Positions 55,579 through 63,256 of a stretch of DNA of 64,000 bases are shown here, one piece after another. The DNA lies in NCBI GenBank assembly GCA_030432695.1, contig JAUILN010000012.1:62001-126000 (forward strand), in the 5' to 3' direction. How positions within the stretch are numbered: position 1 is the stretch's first letter; each line of letters opens with the position of its first letter. A model generated the notes under the pieces. It searched no databases and was not told the origin of the DNA. It worked only from the letters and a program-made list of their open reading frames with translations. This stretch comes from a bacterium (GTDB taxonomy: Bacteria; Planctomycetota; UBA1135; UBA2386). A program made the translations under genes and the position numbers.

Positions 55579-57317
55579 CCCGCCCCCGACCGAGCCCTAC
55601 CAACCAGTGCCTTTCCAACCGATGCCTGGCACCAGTTGGAAGAACTGCCCTCGCGCTCCTCGCGCTGGTGGGCGCTGTCGACGCGCAGGACGCCGGTCCT
55701 TCCAGCGATCGCCTGCGGGTCCGCGTCACCGCCGTTGCCGCGCCTGACTCGGTCTGGCTCGACCGCGGTCGCAACTCCGGTCTCGCACCCGGTGTCGAAG
55801 TCGAACTCCAGCCACCCGGCGAGGCGCCGCTGCGCGCTCGCGTCCGCGAGGTCACCGCCAGCCGCAGCCGCGCCGAGGTCCTCGACCGCAATCGCGAGCT
55901 CCCGCCGGTCGGCACGCCCGGCGAAGCCGAGGTTCGCGGCGCCGGCGGCGAGTTGCAGGGCGGCGAGGTCGCCACACCGCAGCGCGCCGACGGCACCGTC
56001 CAGCACCCGCCGTGGACCCTCGACGAGCCGGTCTTCGACACCGACCAACCGCTGCTCGCGCCTGCGTTCGGTCGCGGTGCCGCCGCACGCCCCACCGAGT
56101 GGAACGGTCGCCTGTTCGGGCAGGCGCTCTACAACCGCGACACCTCCACCGGCCGCGGCGCCGAGACCCTGTTGGCCCGCCTCGGCACCCGCCTCGAGGT
56201 CACCAACCCCGGCGGCCATGGCGGCCGGCTGCGCTTCGAGGGTGAACTCACCCGCCGCTCGATCGACCGCTACGACGCCGGCACCGAGCACGACGACCGC
56301 GGTCGCCTCGACTGGCTCAGCTACGCGGTCGGCGACGACGAACTCGCGTCGTGGCGTCTCGAAGCCGGCCGCTTCGTCAGCCAGTACGTCCCCGAGCTCG
56401 GCCTGCTCGACGGCCTCGAAGCCGCGCGCCGCCTCGACAAGTCGTGGACCGTCGGTGCCGGCGCCGGCGCCCTGCCGCTGCCGTTCCCCTCGCGCATGTC
56501 CGGTGAGGACATCGGCATCCACGCCTTCACCCAGTGGCTACCACGCGCCGAGGCCGACGGTCGGTCCAACGCCTCGGCGACCTTCGGCGTGCAGAAGACC
56601 TGGCACCAGGGCGCCCCCGACCGTGACCTGCTGTTCGGCCGCTTCGACTGGAGCCCGAGCGAGACGCTGCGCTTCGACGGCTCGTTCAAGGTCGACTTCT
56701 ACTCCGGCAAGGACACCCTGAAGGACGACGTCGAGCTCACCGAGGCCTGGCTCGGCACCACCTGGCGTCCCGCCGACCCGCTGCGCCTCGGCCTCACCGC
56801 GTCGAGCTACCGCTGGGCGCAGCTGCTCCGCGACGAGCTGTACTTCGCCGCTCCCGAACTGGTCCGGAACGGCCACGTCGAGCGACTGTCACCCCGCGCC
56901 GAACTCCGCGCCACCGACGACCTGCGCCTGCGCGGCCGGGTCGACTGGTGGCAGGACCAGGACGGCAGCGGCACCGGTGGTGAACTCGGCGCCGACTGGT
57001 ACGACCTGTTCGGCAATGGCAGCATGTTGTCGGTCTCCGGCTTCCGCACCGCGGGGTCGTTCCAGGAGGGCCCCGGCCTCCGCGCGCGTGCCGGCTTCCG
57101 CGTCGGCCAGCACATGCTGACCGCCCGCTACGAGACCGTCCGCTGGCGGACCGTCGGCCTGATCACCGGCGACGAGACCTACACCCAGCACCGGATCGGA
57201 CTGTCGGCGGACCTGCTGCCGACCGACTCGGTCCAGGTGCAGATCGATGCCGAATGGGTGGTCGGCGACGACACCGAAGGCCTGTTCCTGGGAACCTGGA
57301 TCCAACACCGATGGTGA
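55575..57317 (+). CDS. Outer-membrane beta-barrel (porin) of the cytochrome conduit
   Basis: The product has 580 residues with no CxxCH motif. A signal peptide ends near VGAVDAQ. After about 130 residues the sequence alternates hydrophobic and polar residues in many strands (RLFGQALYNRDTS, LRFEGELTRRSIDRY, RLDWLSYAVGDDEL, WRLEAGRFVSQYV) and ends with GTWIQHRW, a C-terminal aromatic as in outer-membrane barrels. Strand counts suggest 20 or more strands, similar to MtrB-like porins. It overlaps the preceding and following cytochrome genes by 4 and 7 bases. The N-terminal 38 codons are extended by a REP-like palindrome (55613-55641), giving an unusually polar CLSNRCLAP stretch before the hydrophobic core. 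The porin role is inferred from structure and context. Confidence 0.8.
   Translation: MTRPRPSPTNQCLSNRCLAPVGRTALALLALVGAVDAQDAGPSSDRLRVRVTAVAAPDSVWLDRGRNSGLAPGVEVELQPPGEAPLRARVREVTASRSRAEVLDRNRELPPVGTPGEAEVRGAGGELQGGEVATPQRADGTVQHPPWTLDEPVFDTDQPLLAPAFGRGAAARPTEWNGRLFGQALYNRDTSTGRGAETLLARLGTRLEVTNPGGHGGRLRFEGELTRRSIDRYDAGTEHDDRGRLDWLSYAVGDDELASWRLEAGRFVSQYVPELGLLDGLEAARRLDKSWTVGAGAGALPLPFPSRMSGEDIGIHAFTQWLPRAEADGRSNASATFGVQKTWHQGAPDRDLLFGRFDWSPSETLRFDGSFKVDFYSGKDTLKDDVELTEAWLGTTWRPADPLRLGLTASSYRWAQLLRDELYFAAPELVRNGHVERLSPRAELRATDDLRLRGRVDWWQDQDGSGTGGELGADWYDLFGNGSMLSVSGFRTAGSFQEGPGLRARAGFRVGQHMLTARYETVRWRTVGLITGDETYTQHRIGLSADLLPTDSVQVQIDAEWVVGDDTEGLFLGTWIQHRW
55613..55641. repeat. REP-like palindrome inside the beta-barrel signal-peptide coding region
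   Basis: TTCCAAC (55613-55619) and GTTGGAA (55635-55641) flank an inner TGCC-T-GGCA core (55623-55631), giving a nested, nearly perfect palindrome of 29 bases. The same TGCC-N-GGCA core occurs at 61.7 kb and, rearranged, at 14.0 kb. It lies 38 bases after the barrel's ATG and encodes part of a polar stretch before the hydrophobic signal core. Confidence 0.7.
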
Positions 57318-59047
57318 CCCTCCCCGACCAGCGCGGCCCGCTCCCCGCCCGCCGCCTCGCCCGCCGCGCCTTCTGGAGCCTCGTGACCCTGGTCGGCCTG
57401 GTCGCCTGCGGCACGCTGGTCGAGCCGCACGAGTGGAAGCCGGAGCGCGGACCGGTCGTCCCGCACGACAGCTTCCCCGGCGACTGCCGGCTGTGCCACG
57501 AAGGCAACGGCTGGAACCAGATCAAGGCCGACTTCTCGTTCGACCACGAGAAGGAGACCGGCGTCGCACTGCTCGGCGCCCACCGCCTGGCCGAGTGCCT
57601 GCGCTGCCACAACGACCGCGGACCGGTCGAGACCTTCGCGGCGCGCGGCTGCCGCGGCTGCCACGTCGATCCGCACCGCGGCAAGCTCGGCCAGACCTGC
57701 GACGCCTGCCACCAGGAGACCGACTGGAATCCGCGCGCGGCGATCGCCGAGCACGCCAGCACCCGCTTCCCGCTGGTCGGCGCGCACGCGGTCACCGCCT
57801 GCTGGCGCTGCCATCCCGGCGCGCAGGTCGGCAACTTCGAGGGCCAGAGCCCCGACTGCGTCTCCTGCCACCTGCAGGACCTGTCCCGCACCGCCAACCC
57901 CGACCACCGCGTGCAGGGCTGGACCGACGACTGCCAGCGCTGCCACCTGCCGCTGAGCTGGATCCCGGCGCGCTTCGACCATCCCGGCAACTTCCCGCTG
58001 ACCCAGGGTCACGGCGGCCTGTCCTGCACCGTCTGCCACGGCAACGACCCGACCTTCGGCGGCCTCTCGCCGCAGTGCGACGCCTGCCACCTCGACGAGT
58101 ACCAGGCGACCAACGACCCGAGCCACGCGGCGGCCAACTTCGACCGCGACTGCCGGATCTGCCACTCCACCGCGAGCTGGCTCGGCGCCCGCTACGACCA
58201 CCCCGGTAGCTTCCTGCTGTCGGGTGGCCACGCCGGCCGCCGCTGCTCGGCGTGCCACCAGGGCAACGTGTTCGACAACACGCCGACCGACTGCCAGTCG
58301 TGCCACCTCGACGACTACAACCGCACCACCGACCCGAACCACGCGACCTCGGGCTTCGATCTCGACTGCACGCTCTGCCACAACACCAACACCTGGTCGG
58401 GCGCGCGCTTCGACCACCCGCAGAGCTTCCCGCTGACGCTCGGCCACGCCGGCCGCCGCTGCTCCGACTGCCACCAGAACGGCACCTACCAGGGCACGCC
58501 GACCGACTGCCAGGCCTGCCACCTCGACGACTTCAACGGCACCACCGACCCCAACCACGTCACGTCGGGCTTCGACCGCGACTGCACGATCTGCCACGAC
58601 ACCAGCACCTGGGACAACGGTCGATTCAATCACCCGCAGAGCTTCCCGCTGCAGGGTGGCCACGCCGGCCGGAGCTGCTCGGACTGCCACCAGAACGGCA
58701 ACTACTCCAACACGCCGACCGACTGCGTGGCCTGCCACCTCGACGACTTCAACGGCACCACCAACCCCAACCACCGCAACCAGGGCTTCGGCACCGACTG
58801 CCAGGTCTGCCACCGCGGCGTCGACACCTGGCGCGGCGCGGTCTTCAACCACTCGTTCCCGCGCACCGGTGACCACAACGTGTCGTGCACCGACTGCCAC
58901 ACCACGCCCGGCAACTCGACCGCGTTCTCGTGCATCCACTGCCACGACCACTCGCAGAGTCGCATGGCGGACAAGCACCGCGAGGTGAACGGCTACGTCT
59001 GGGCCTCGCCGGACTGCCTGCGCTGCCACCCGAACGGGCGGGAGTGA
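57311..59047 (+). CDS. 22-heme c-type cytochrome lipoprotein (terminal conduit component)
   Basis: The product has 578 residues from the ATG at 57311; a GTG one codon later also fits. A lipobox LVAC (residues 30-33) predicts a lipoprotein, presumably on the outer membrane. It has 22 CxxCH motifs. From about residue 159 on, the protein consists of five tandem units of 71-75 residues with three hemes each (H-x-x-x-x-C-x-x-C-H, C-x-x-C-H-L, C-x-x-C-H-x-x-x-x-W), and the last three units are alike even at nucleotide level. The final motif ends close to the C-terminus. By analogy with MtrC-like components it should pass electrons to an extracellular acceptor, or accept them. A repeated three-heme design suggests a linear heme wire; that is inference. 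Stop at 59045-59047 is 10 bases from the convergent PhoD-like gene. Confidence 0.93.
   Translation: MVTLPDQRGPLPARRLARRAFWSLVTLVGLVACGTLVEPHEWKPERGPVVPHDSFPGDCRLCHEGNGWNQIKADFSFDHEKETGVALLGAHRLAECLRCHNDRGPVETFAARGCRGCHVDPHRGKLGQTCDACHQETDWNPRAAIAEHASTRFPLVGAHAVTACWRCHPGAQVGNFEGQSPDCVSCHLQDLSRTANPDHRVQGWTDDCQRCHLPLSWIPARFDHPGNFPLTQGHGGLSCTVCHGNDPTFGGLSPQCDACHLDEYQATNDPSHAAANFDRDCRICHSTASWLGARYDHPGSFLLSGGHAGRRCSACHQGNVFDNTPTDCQSCHLDDYNRTTDPNHATSGFDLDCTLCHNTNTWSGARFDHPQSFPLTLGHAGRRCSDCHQNGTYQGTPTDCQACHLDDFNGTTDPNHVTSGFDRDCTICHDTSTWDNGRFNHPQSFPLQGGHAGRSCSDCHQNGNYSNTPTDCVACHLDDFNGTTNPNHRNQGFGTDCQVCHRGVDTWRGAVFNHSFPRTGDHNVSCTDCHTTPGNSTAFSCIHCHDHSQSRMADKHREVNGYVWASPDCLRCHPNGRE
57785..58873 (+). repeat. 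Five tandem three-heme units within the 22-heme cytochrome gene
   Basis: Measured from the conserved His of each unit, repeats begin at 57785, 58010, 58229, 58445 and 58661, with periods of 225, 219, 216, 216 and 213 bases. The last three units share long near-identical DNA stretches such as GGCCACGCCGGCC near each start and ACGCCGACCGACTGC in the middle, which suggests recent duplication. Each unit encodes three CxxCH motifs. Confidence 0.9.
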
Positions 59048-59057
59048 CGCAGTCCGA

Positions 59058-60563
59058 CTACGCGCGGACGTCGAACGCGAGTTCCAGCGCGTCGCCACGA
59101 TGCGACCAGAGACGCAGGCGCCGCCCATCCGGCGCCGAGCCCTCGAAGTCGACCATCGCGAAGTTGAGGTCGGCGGTTGGGTTGCGATGGATGCCCTCGC
59201 CGCGCACCAGCTCCACGTCGACGCGCGGGCCGTCGGACGGGTCGAACATCGCGTGCGGCAAGAACGCCAGCCGTGCGATGCCGCGTGCCAGCGCCGACTG
59301 ACGGTGGCTGAAGGGACTGGAGATGATCTGCAGGAACTCGTGACCGGAGTCGGTGCGACGGATCCGCTGCAGGGATCCGACGTGGATGTCGCCCGCCGCG
59401 ACCAGCACGCGCGTCTCGGGTGACCGATCCTGGAGTCGGTCGAGGAGACCCAGCACGTGGTCCTGGTCGCAGCGGAACTGCTCCGATTCCCAGCGGTCGT
59501 CGAACTCGTTGGCGCCGTCGATCCAACGGCCGACGCGACCGACCAGGCCACGCGGGACGTGCGCGATCGGCACGCTGCACACCAGGAGCACGTGGGGAGC
59601 ACCTTCCGAGTCGCTCAGGAACCGCTCCAGATCGCGCGCCTGCCGCGAGCCGAGCAGCGGATGACTCGGATCTCGAAGCCGCTGGCTGCGCAGGTCGAGC
59701 ACGAAGGCGCGGACCGGCCCGCGCTCCACCGGGAAGTGGAAGGGCCCCGTCGGGTCCGGTGCGGACAACACGCGAGATGCCTGGTAGTCCGTATAGGCCT
59801 GCAACGCACCGTGCCGGATCGGCGCCCAGTCCTCGGTCCGATGCTCCTCGCTCGAACCGAAACAGTCCTTGACCTCGTGGTCGTCGAGGATCGGCAGGCA
59901 GGAGAACTCGGCCAGCATCTCGCGCCACCCGGGAACGTCCCAGAAGCGGCGGTAGCGGGTGTGCCAGCGTTGCCTGACGTCGGCCGCGGTCGCGTCGTCG
60001 CCGAGCCGTAGTCGGTCCGAGGAGTCGAACTCCGAGGAGTCGCGCGGCATGTCGGAGTAGAGCTGGTCGCCCATCAGGAACACCGCGTCGGGCCGCTCTT
60101 CACGCAGCAGCTCCAGGACCCGCTGCAACATGTCCAGCGACTCGGGGTGCGGCGAGCCGTCGCTCCGGAACGGTTGGTGGCAACTCAGGAAGGCGAACTT
60201 CGCCCGCCCGTCGACGCCCGGCGCAGCGGGCGTCTCGCGCCGGAAGGCCATCACCGGGATGCCGACCTCGGAGCCACGCTGCACGGCCTGCAGCTCGAAG
60301 CGATGCTCGGCCCCACTCCGCAGCTCTTCGGCGCCGTCGAAGTCCTGCGGCCAGTCCAACGCGACGGTGTGGTCGGAGTCGGCCGGCGGCGCAGGGAGTG
60401 GATGGACCACATGCTGCTGCGTGCCCCCGGACTGCGCGGTCTCGACCCGCAGCCGGAACCGCCGCCCGGGCGGCAAGCGAAACCACAGGCGGATGCGCTC
60501 CGCATCGGCCGGACCCGGCCCCATCCAGACCTCGGGGAAGTCGTTTGTAGATCCTGCATCCAT
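59058..60563 (-). CDS. PhoD-like phosphatase/phosphodiesterase
   Basis: The product has 501 residues from the ATG at 60563 (MDAGSTNDF). There is no signal peptide or Tat motif, unlike typical PhoD. An N-terminal Fn3-like domain (IRLWFRLPPGRRFRLRVE) precedes the metallophosphatase core with FLSCHQPF, VFLMGDQLYSD, ILDDHEV and VLVAAGDIHVGSL, which supply the metal-binding Asp, Asn/Gln, Asp and His. The set matches the PhoD-like phosphatase superfamily. A cytoplasmic location would fit a subfamily of unknown substrate. It is divergent from the CDF exporter gene across 193 bases and convergent with the cytochrome operon. Confidence 0.87.
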   Translation of the reverse strand: MDAGSTNDFPEVWMGPGPADAERIRLWFRLPPGRRFRLRVETAQSGGTQQHVVHPLPAPPADSDHTVALDWPQDFDGAEELRSGAEHRFELQAVQRGSEVGIPVMAFRRETPAAPGVDGRAKFAFLSCHQPFRSDGSPHPESLDMLQRVLELLREERPDAVFLMGDQLYSDMPRDSSEFDSSDRLRLGDDATAADVRQRWHTRYRRFWDVPGWREMLAEFSCLPILDDHEVKDCFGSSEEHRTEDWAPIRHGALQAYTDYQASRVLSAPDPTGPFHFPVERGPVRAFVLDLRSQRLRDPSHPLLGSRQARDLERFLSDSEGAPHVLLVCSVPIAHVPRGLVGRVGRWIDGANEFDDRWESEQFRCDQDHVLGLLDRLQDRSPETRVLVAAGDIHVGSLQRIRRTDSGHEFLQIISSPFSHRQSALARGIARLAFLPHAMFDPSDGPRVDVELVRGEGIHRNPTADLNFAMVDFEGSAPDGRRLRLWSHRGDALELAFDVRA

Positions 60564-60756
60564 GCCTGCGCGGCCGGCCGACGGCGGCTCGTCCCGTCGA
60601 ACGCCTGCCCGGCACTCGCGGGCAGGCCGAGCGAGGCCGTCGCGGCGCACGGATCGATCGGGGCTGCACATGGGATTGCAATGCACGTTCCGGGCAGGTC
60701 GACACCTTGGATCGGGCGCTCCGCCACCCCAGGCCTGTCGAGACGGATCCGCTCCC

Positions 60757-61641
60757 ATGGCCCACGACCACGATCCCCACCGCTACGACCGCGCCTTCGC
60801 AATCGGAGTCGCCTTGAACCTGGGCTTCGTGGTGATCGAGTTCGTCTACGGCATGCTCGGCGACTCCCTCGCCCTGGTCGCCGACGCGGGCCACAACCTC
60901 AGCGACGTGGCCAGCCTGCTGCTGGCCTGGGGCGCGGCCTCGGTCGCCGGCCGTCACCCGTCGCGGAGCTTCACCTACGGACTGCGCAAGGCGTCGGTCC
61001 TCGCCTCGCTGCTGAGCGCACTCCTGCTGCTGCTCGCGCTCGGCGCGATCGGTTGGGAGGCGATCCGCCGCTTCGGCGAACCAGTCGCACCGAGCGCAAC
61101 GACGGTGCTCGTGGTCGCCGGGATCGGCGTGGTCATCAACGTGGCCACCGCCTGGCTGTTCATGGCCGACCGCGAACACGACCTGAACATCGAGGGCGCG
61201 TTCCTGCACATGGCGGCCGACGCCGCCGTGTCGCTCGGCGTGGTGGTCTCCGGTGCCCTCATCCTGTGGACCGGCGCGAGCTGGATCGACCCGGCAGTCA
61301 GCCTGGCCCTGGTCGCGGTGATCCTGATCGGCACCTGGCGCCTGCTCCGCGAGTCGGTCCGCCTGTCGCTGGACGCGGCACCGCGCGACATCGACCTCGA
61401 CGCGATCGAACGCTGGCTCCGCGAGCGGCCCGGCATCACCGACCTCCACGACCTCCACGTATGGGCCCTGAGCACCACCCGGAACGCGCTGACCGTGCAC
61501 GTCGTCGCCGACGGCCCTGGCCCACCCCCCGATCCGCTGGAACTCTCCGCCAGCCTCACCGAGCGCTTCGGCCTCGACCACAACACCATCCAGGTCGAAG
61601 GCCCCCGAGCCGACTGCCCCGCCCGCTGCGACGCGACGTAG
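60757..61641 (+). CDS. Cation diffusion facilitator (zinc/cobalt exporter-like)
   Basis: The product has 294 residues with six predicted transmembrane helices and an N-terminal His/Asp tail (MAHDHDPHRYD). The metal site is HNLSD in helix 2 (H46, D50) and HMAAD in helix 5, the HxxxD pair of zinc/cobalt CDF proteins of the CzcD type. The C-terminal cytoplasmic domain has DLHDLHVWALS and a HVV strand, typical for CDF dimerisation and metal sensing. Its start is preceded by CGGATCCGCTCCC, identical to the sequence before the last gene of the window. It converges on an ArsP-type permease with a REP-like hairpin between. Confidence 0.94.
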   Translation: MAHDHDPHRYDRAFAIGVALNLGFVVIEFVYGMLGDSLALVADAGHNLSDVASLLLAWGAASVAGRHPSRSFTYGLRKASVLASLLSALLLLLALGAIGWEAIRRFGEPVAPSATTVLVVAGIGVVINVATAWLFMADREHDLNIEGAFLHMAADAAVSLGVVVSGALILWTGASWIDPAVSLALVAVILIGTWRLLRESVRLSLDAAPRDIDLDAIERWLRERPGITDLHDLHVWALSTTRNALTVHVVADGPGPPPDPLELSASLTERFGLDHNTIQVEGPRADCPARCDAT

Positions 61642-61645
61642 CCCA

Positions 61646-61688
61646 GAATCTGTCGTAGTCGGTGCCAGGCACGGACCACGACAGACTC
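61646..61688. repeat. REP-like palindrome between convergent genes (terminator candidate)
   Basis: GAATCTGTCGT (61646-61656) and ACGACAGACTC (61678-61688) pair at 10 of 11 positions around a TGCC-A-GGCA core (61663-61671). The 43-base element fills nearly the whole gap between the CDF and permease stops. It can serve as bidirectional terminator, and it shares its core with the palindrome at 55.6 kb. Confidence 0.7.
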
Positions 61689-61691
61689 CTG

Positions 61692-62897
61692 CTACGCCGC
61701 GAAGACGAGCGGCACCGCGAGGCCCCCGACCACCCAGCCCAGCGACAGCAGTGCGAGGACCAGCAGCAGCTTCTCGCTCCACTTGCCACCCGCCGACCCG
61801 CCCAGTCCGCGCTCGCGCAGGTGCCAGCCACCGAGGACCGCGCTGACCACCAGGAACGCCAGGTTCAACCACAGGGTCGAATCGACTGCGAAGTAGTCCC
61901 GGTCGCTGACCGTCCGCACCGCATCGCGATCGGGCAGCAGCCCGAATCCCGCGAAGCCGTAGTGCAGCACCAGCGCGCTCAACGAGATCGCCAGCAGGAA
62001 CACCCCGGCGACGTATAGCGCCATGCGCCAGCCGTAGTAGCGCGCCTGGATGCGCAGCACGGGGAACACAACCAGGTCGCTGAACAGGAAGGCGATGATG
62101 CCGGCGAAGCTCACCCCGTTCGCGAACAGGACCGCCGCGAGCGGAACATTGCCCATCGAGCCGATGAAGGTCACGAACGCCGCTGCCGGGCCGATGACCG
62201 TCTGGGCGAGCACCTCGAGGAACCCCGGGTCGCCCGACTCCGAGCCGACGAACAGGGTCTGGAAGAACGACTGCGGCACGAAGGTCGCGATCAGACCAGC
62301 CACCGTGAAGCCGATCGTCACGTCCTTCCACACCATGCCCCACTCCATCGCGTAGCGGTGCGCAACCCGGCGCCAGCCCTCGCGGCTCCGGATCAGCGTC
62401 CGCCAGTCCGGCGCGCCCTTTCCCTCGGCCGACCCGTCATCGCGGCGCGCCTTGTCGCGAGCCCGGTCGACGAGACCCGCAGGCACGGTCCACTTCACCA
62501 GCAGCCAGGTGCAGCCGATCAACAGCAGTCCGCCGACGTATTCCCCCACGACGAACTGCCAGCCGAGGAACACGGCGATCACGATGCCGAGCTCGATCAC
62601 CAGGTTGGTCGACGCCAACAGGAACGCCAGCGCCGGGACGATCCCGGCCCCCTTCGCGAACAGCGAACGCGTCGTCGCCAGCGCGGCGAACGAGCACGAG
62701 CTCGACAGGAAGCCGAAGAACGTCGCGAGCCCCACGCTCCCAGCACCGCTCCCTCCCATGCTCTTCCTCATCCGCTCGCGACTGACGAACACCTGGATCA
62801 GGCTCGACATCAGGTAGCCGAGCCCGAAGGCCCAGAAGGCCAGCCAGAACAGTCCTGCGGTGGTTGTGGCGGCTTCGTTCCAGGCTTCGAGTCGCAT
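61692..62897 (-). CDS. ArsP/UPF0718-type membrane permease
   Basis: The product has 401 residues from the ATG at 62897 (MRLEAWNEAA). It has about 8-10 predicted transmembrane helices in two similar halves: TFFGFLSSSCSFAALATTRSLF in the first and FVTFIGSMGNVPLAAVLFANGVSF in the second. The arrangement and the central cytoplasmic loop (about residues 150-190) match the ArsP_1 permease family, known for export of organoarsenicals and sometimes other metal compounds. Beside the CDF exporter it suggests a metal/metalloid resistance pair, but the substrate is not established. Confidence 0.87.
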   Translation of the reverse strand: MRLEAWNEAATTTAGLFWLAFWAFGLGYLMSSLIQVFVSRERMRKSMGGSGAGSVGLATFFGFLSSSCSFAALATTRSLFAKGAGIVPALAFLLASTNLVIELGIVIAVFLGWQFVVGEYVGGLLLIGCTWLLVKWTVPAGLVDRARDKARRDDGSAEGKGAPDWRTLIRSREGWRRVAHRYAMEWGMVWKDVTIGFTVAGLIATFVPQSFFQTLFVGSESGDPGFLEVLAQTVIGPAAAFVTFIGSMGNVPLAAVLFANGVSFAGIIAFLFSDLVVFPVLRIQARYYGWRMALYVAGVFLLAISLSALVLHYGFAGFGLLPDRDAVRTVSDRDYFAVDSTLWLNLAFLVVSAVLGGWHLRERGLGGSAGGKWSEKLLLVLALLSLGWVVGGLAVPLVFAA

Positions 62898-63256
62898 GTC
62901 TTCGTCGGCGTGGTCGGGCGTCAGCCGGGGCGCGCCTCCGCGGAGAACCGGCCCGTCAGAGCACCCTGTCGCGAATCTCGTTCCGTGCAGGGCCGACCTC
63001 CGAGCTGCCGACACGAGACGGGGCCGAGCGAGTGACGGCCGGATTCCGAGCACGGATACCGACCGCGACCTCCGCACCCTCAGCGCTTGTCCGGGCGCAC
63101 GAGACCGCTGATCGGATTCCTGACAAGCCGTTCCTTGAAAGCACTTTGCGGCGCTCTGGAGGAAAGTGGCGACGCACCGCCCCGTTGCGTCGGCCCGTGG
63201 GGGAACGGAACTCGCTTCCGCGCTCGCCACCCCGACCTCCGACCGGATCCGCTCCC
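62898..63256. promoter_or_regulatory. Divergent promoter region, permease and right-edge gene
   Basis: This 359-base gap separates divergent genes. A moderately AT-rich patch lies at about 63115-63150 (ATTCCTGACAAGC, then TTCCTTGAAAGC). CGGATCCGCTCCC lies directly before the ATG of the right-hand gene (63244-63256). No coding frame here is convincing, and I see no clear -35/-10 pair. Confidence 0.4.

Noticed and set aside
58226..58873. Regular 216-base spacing suggesting a CRISPR array or satellite repeat
   Set aside because: The repeats are in frame, encode CxxCH motifs and are part of one open reading frame. There are no short palindromic repeats with unique spacers.
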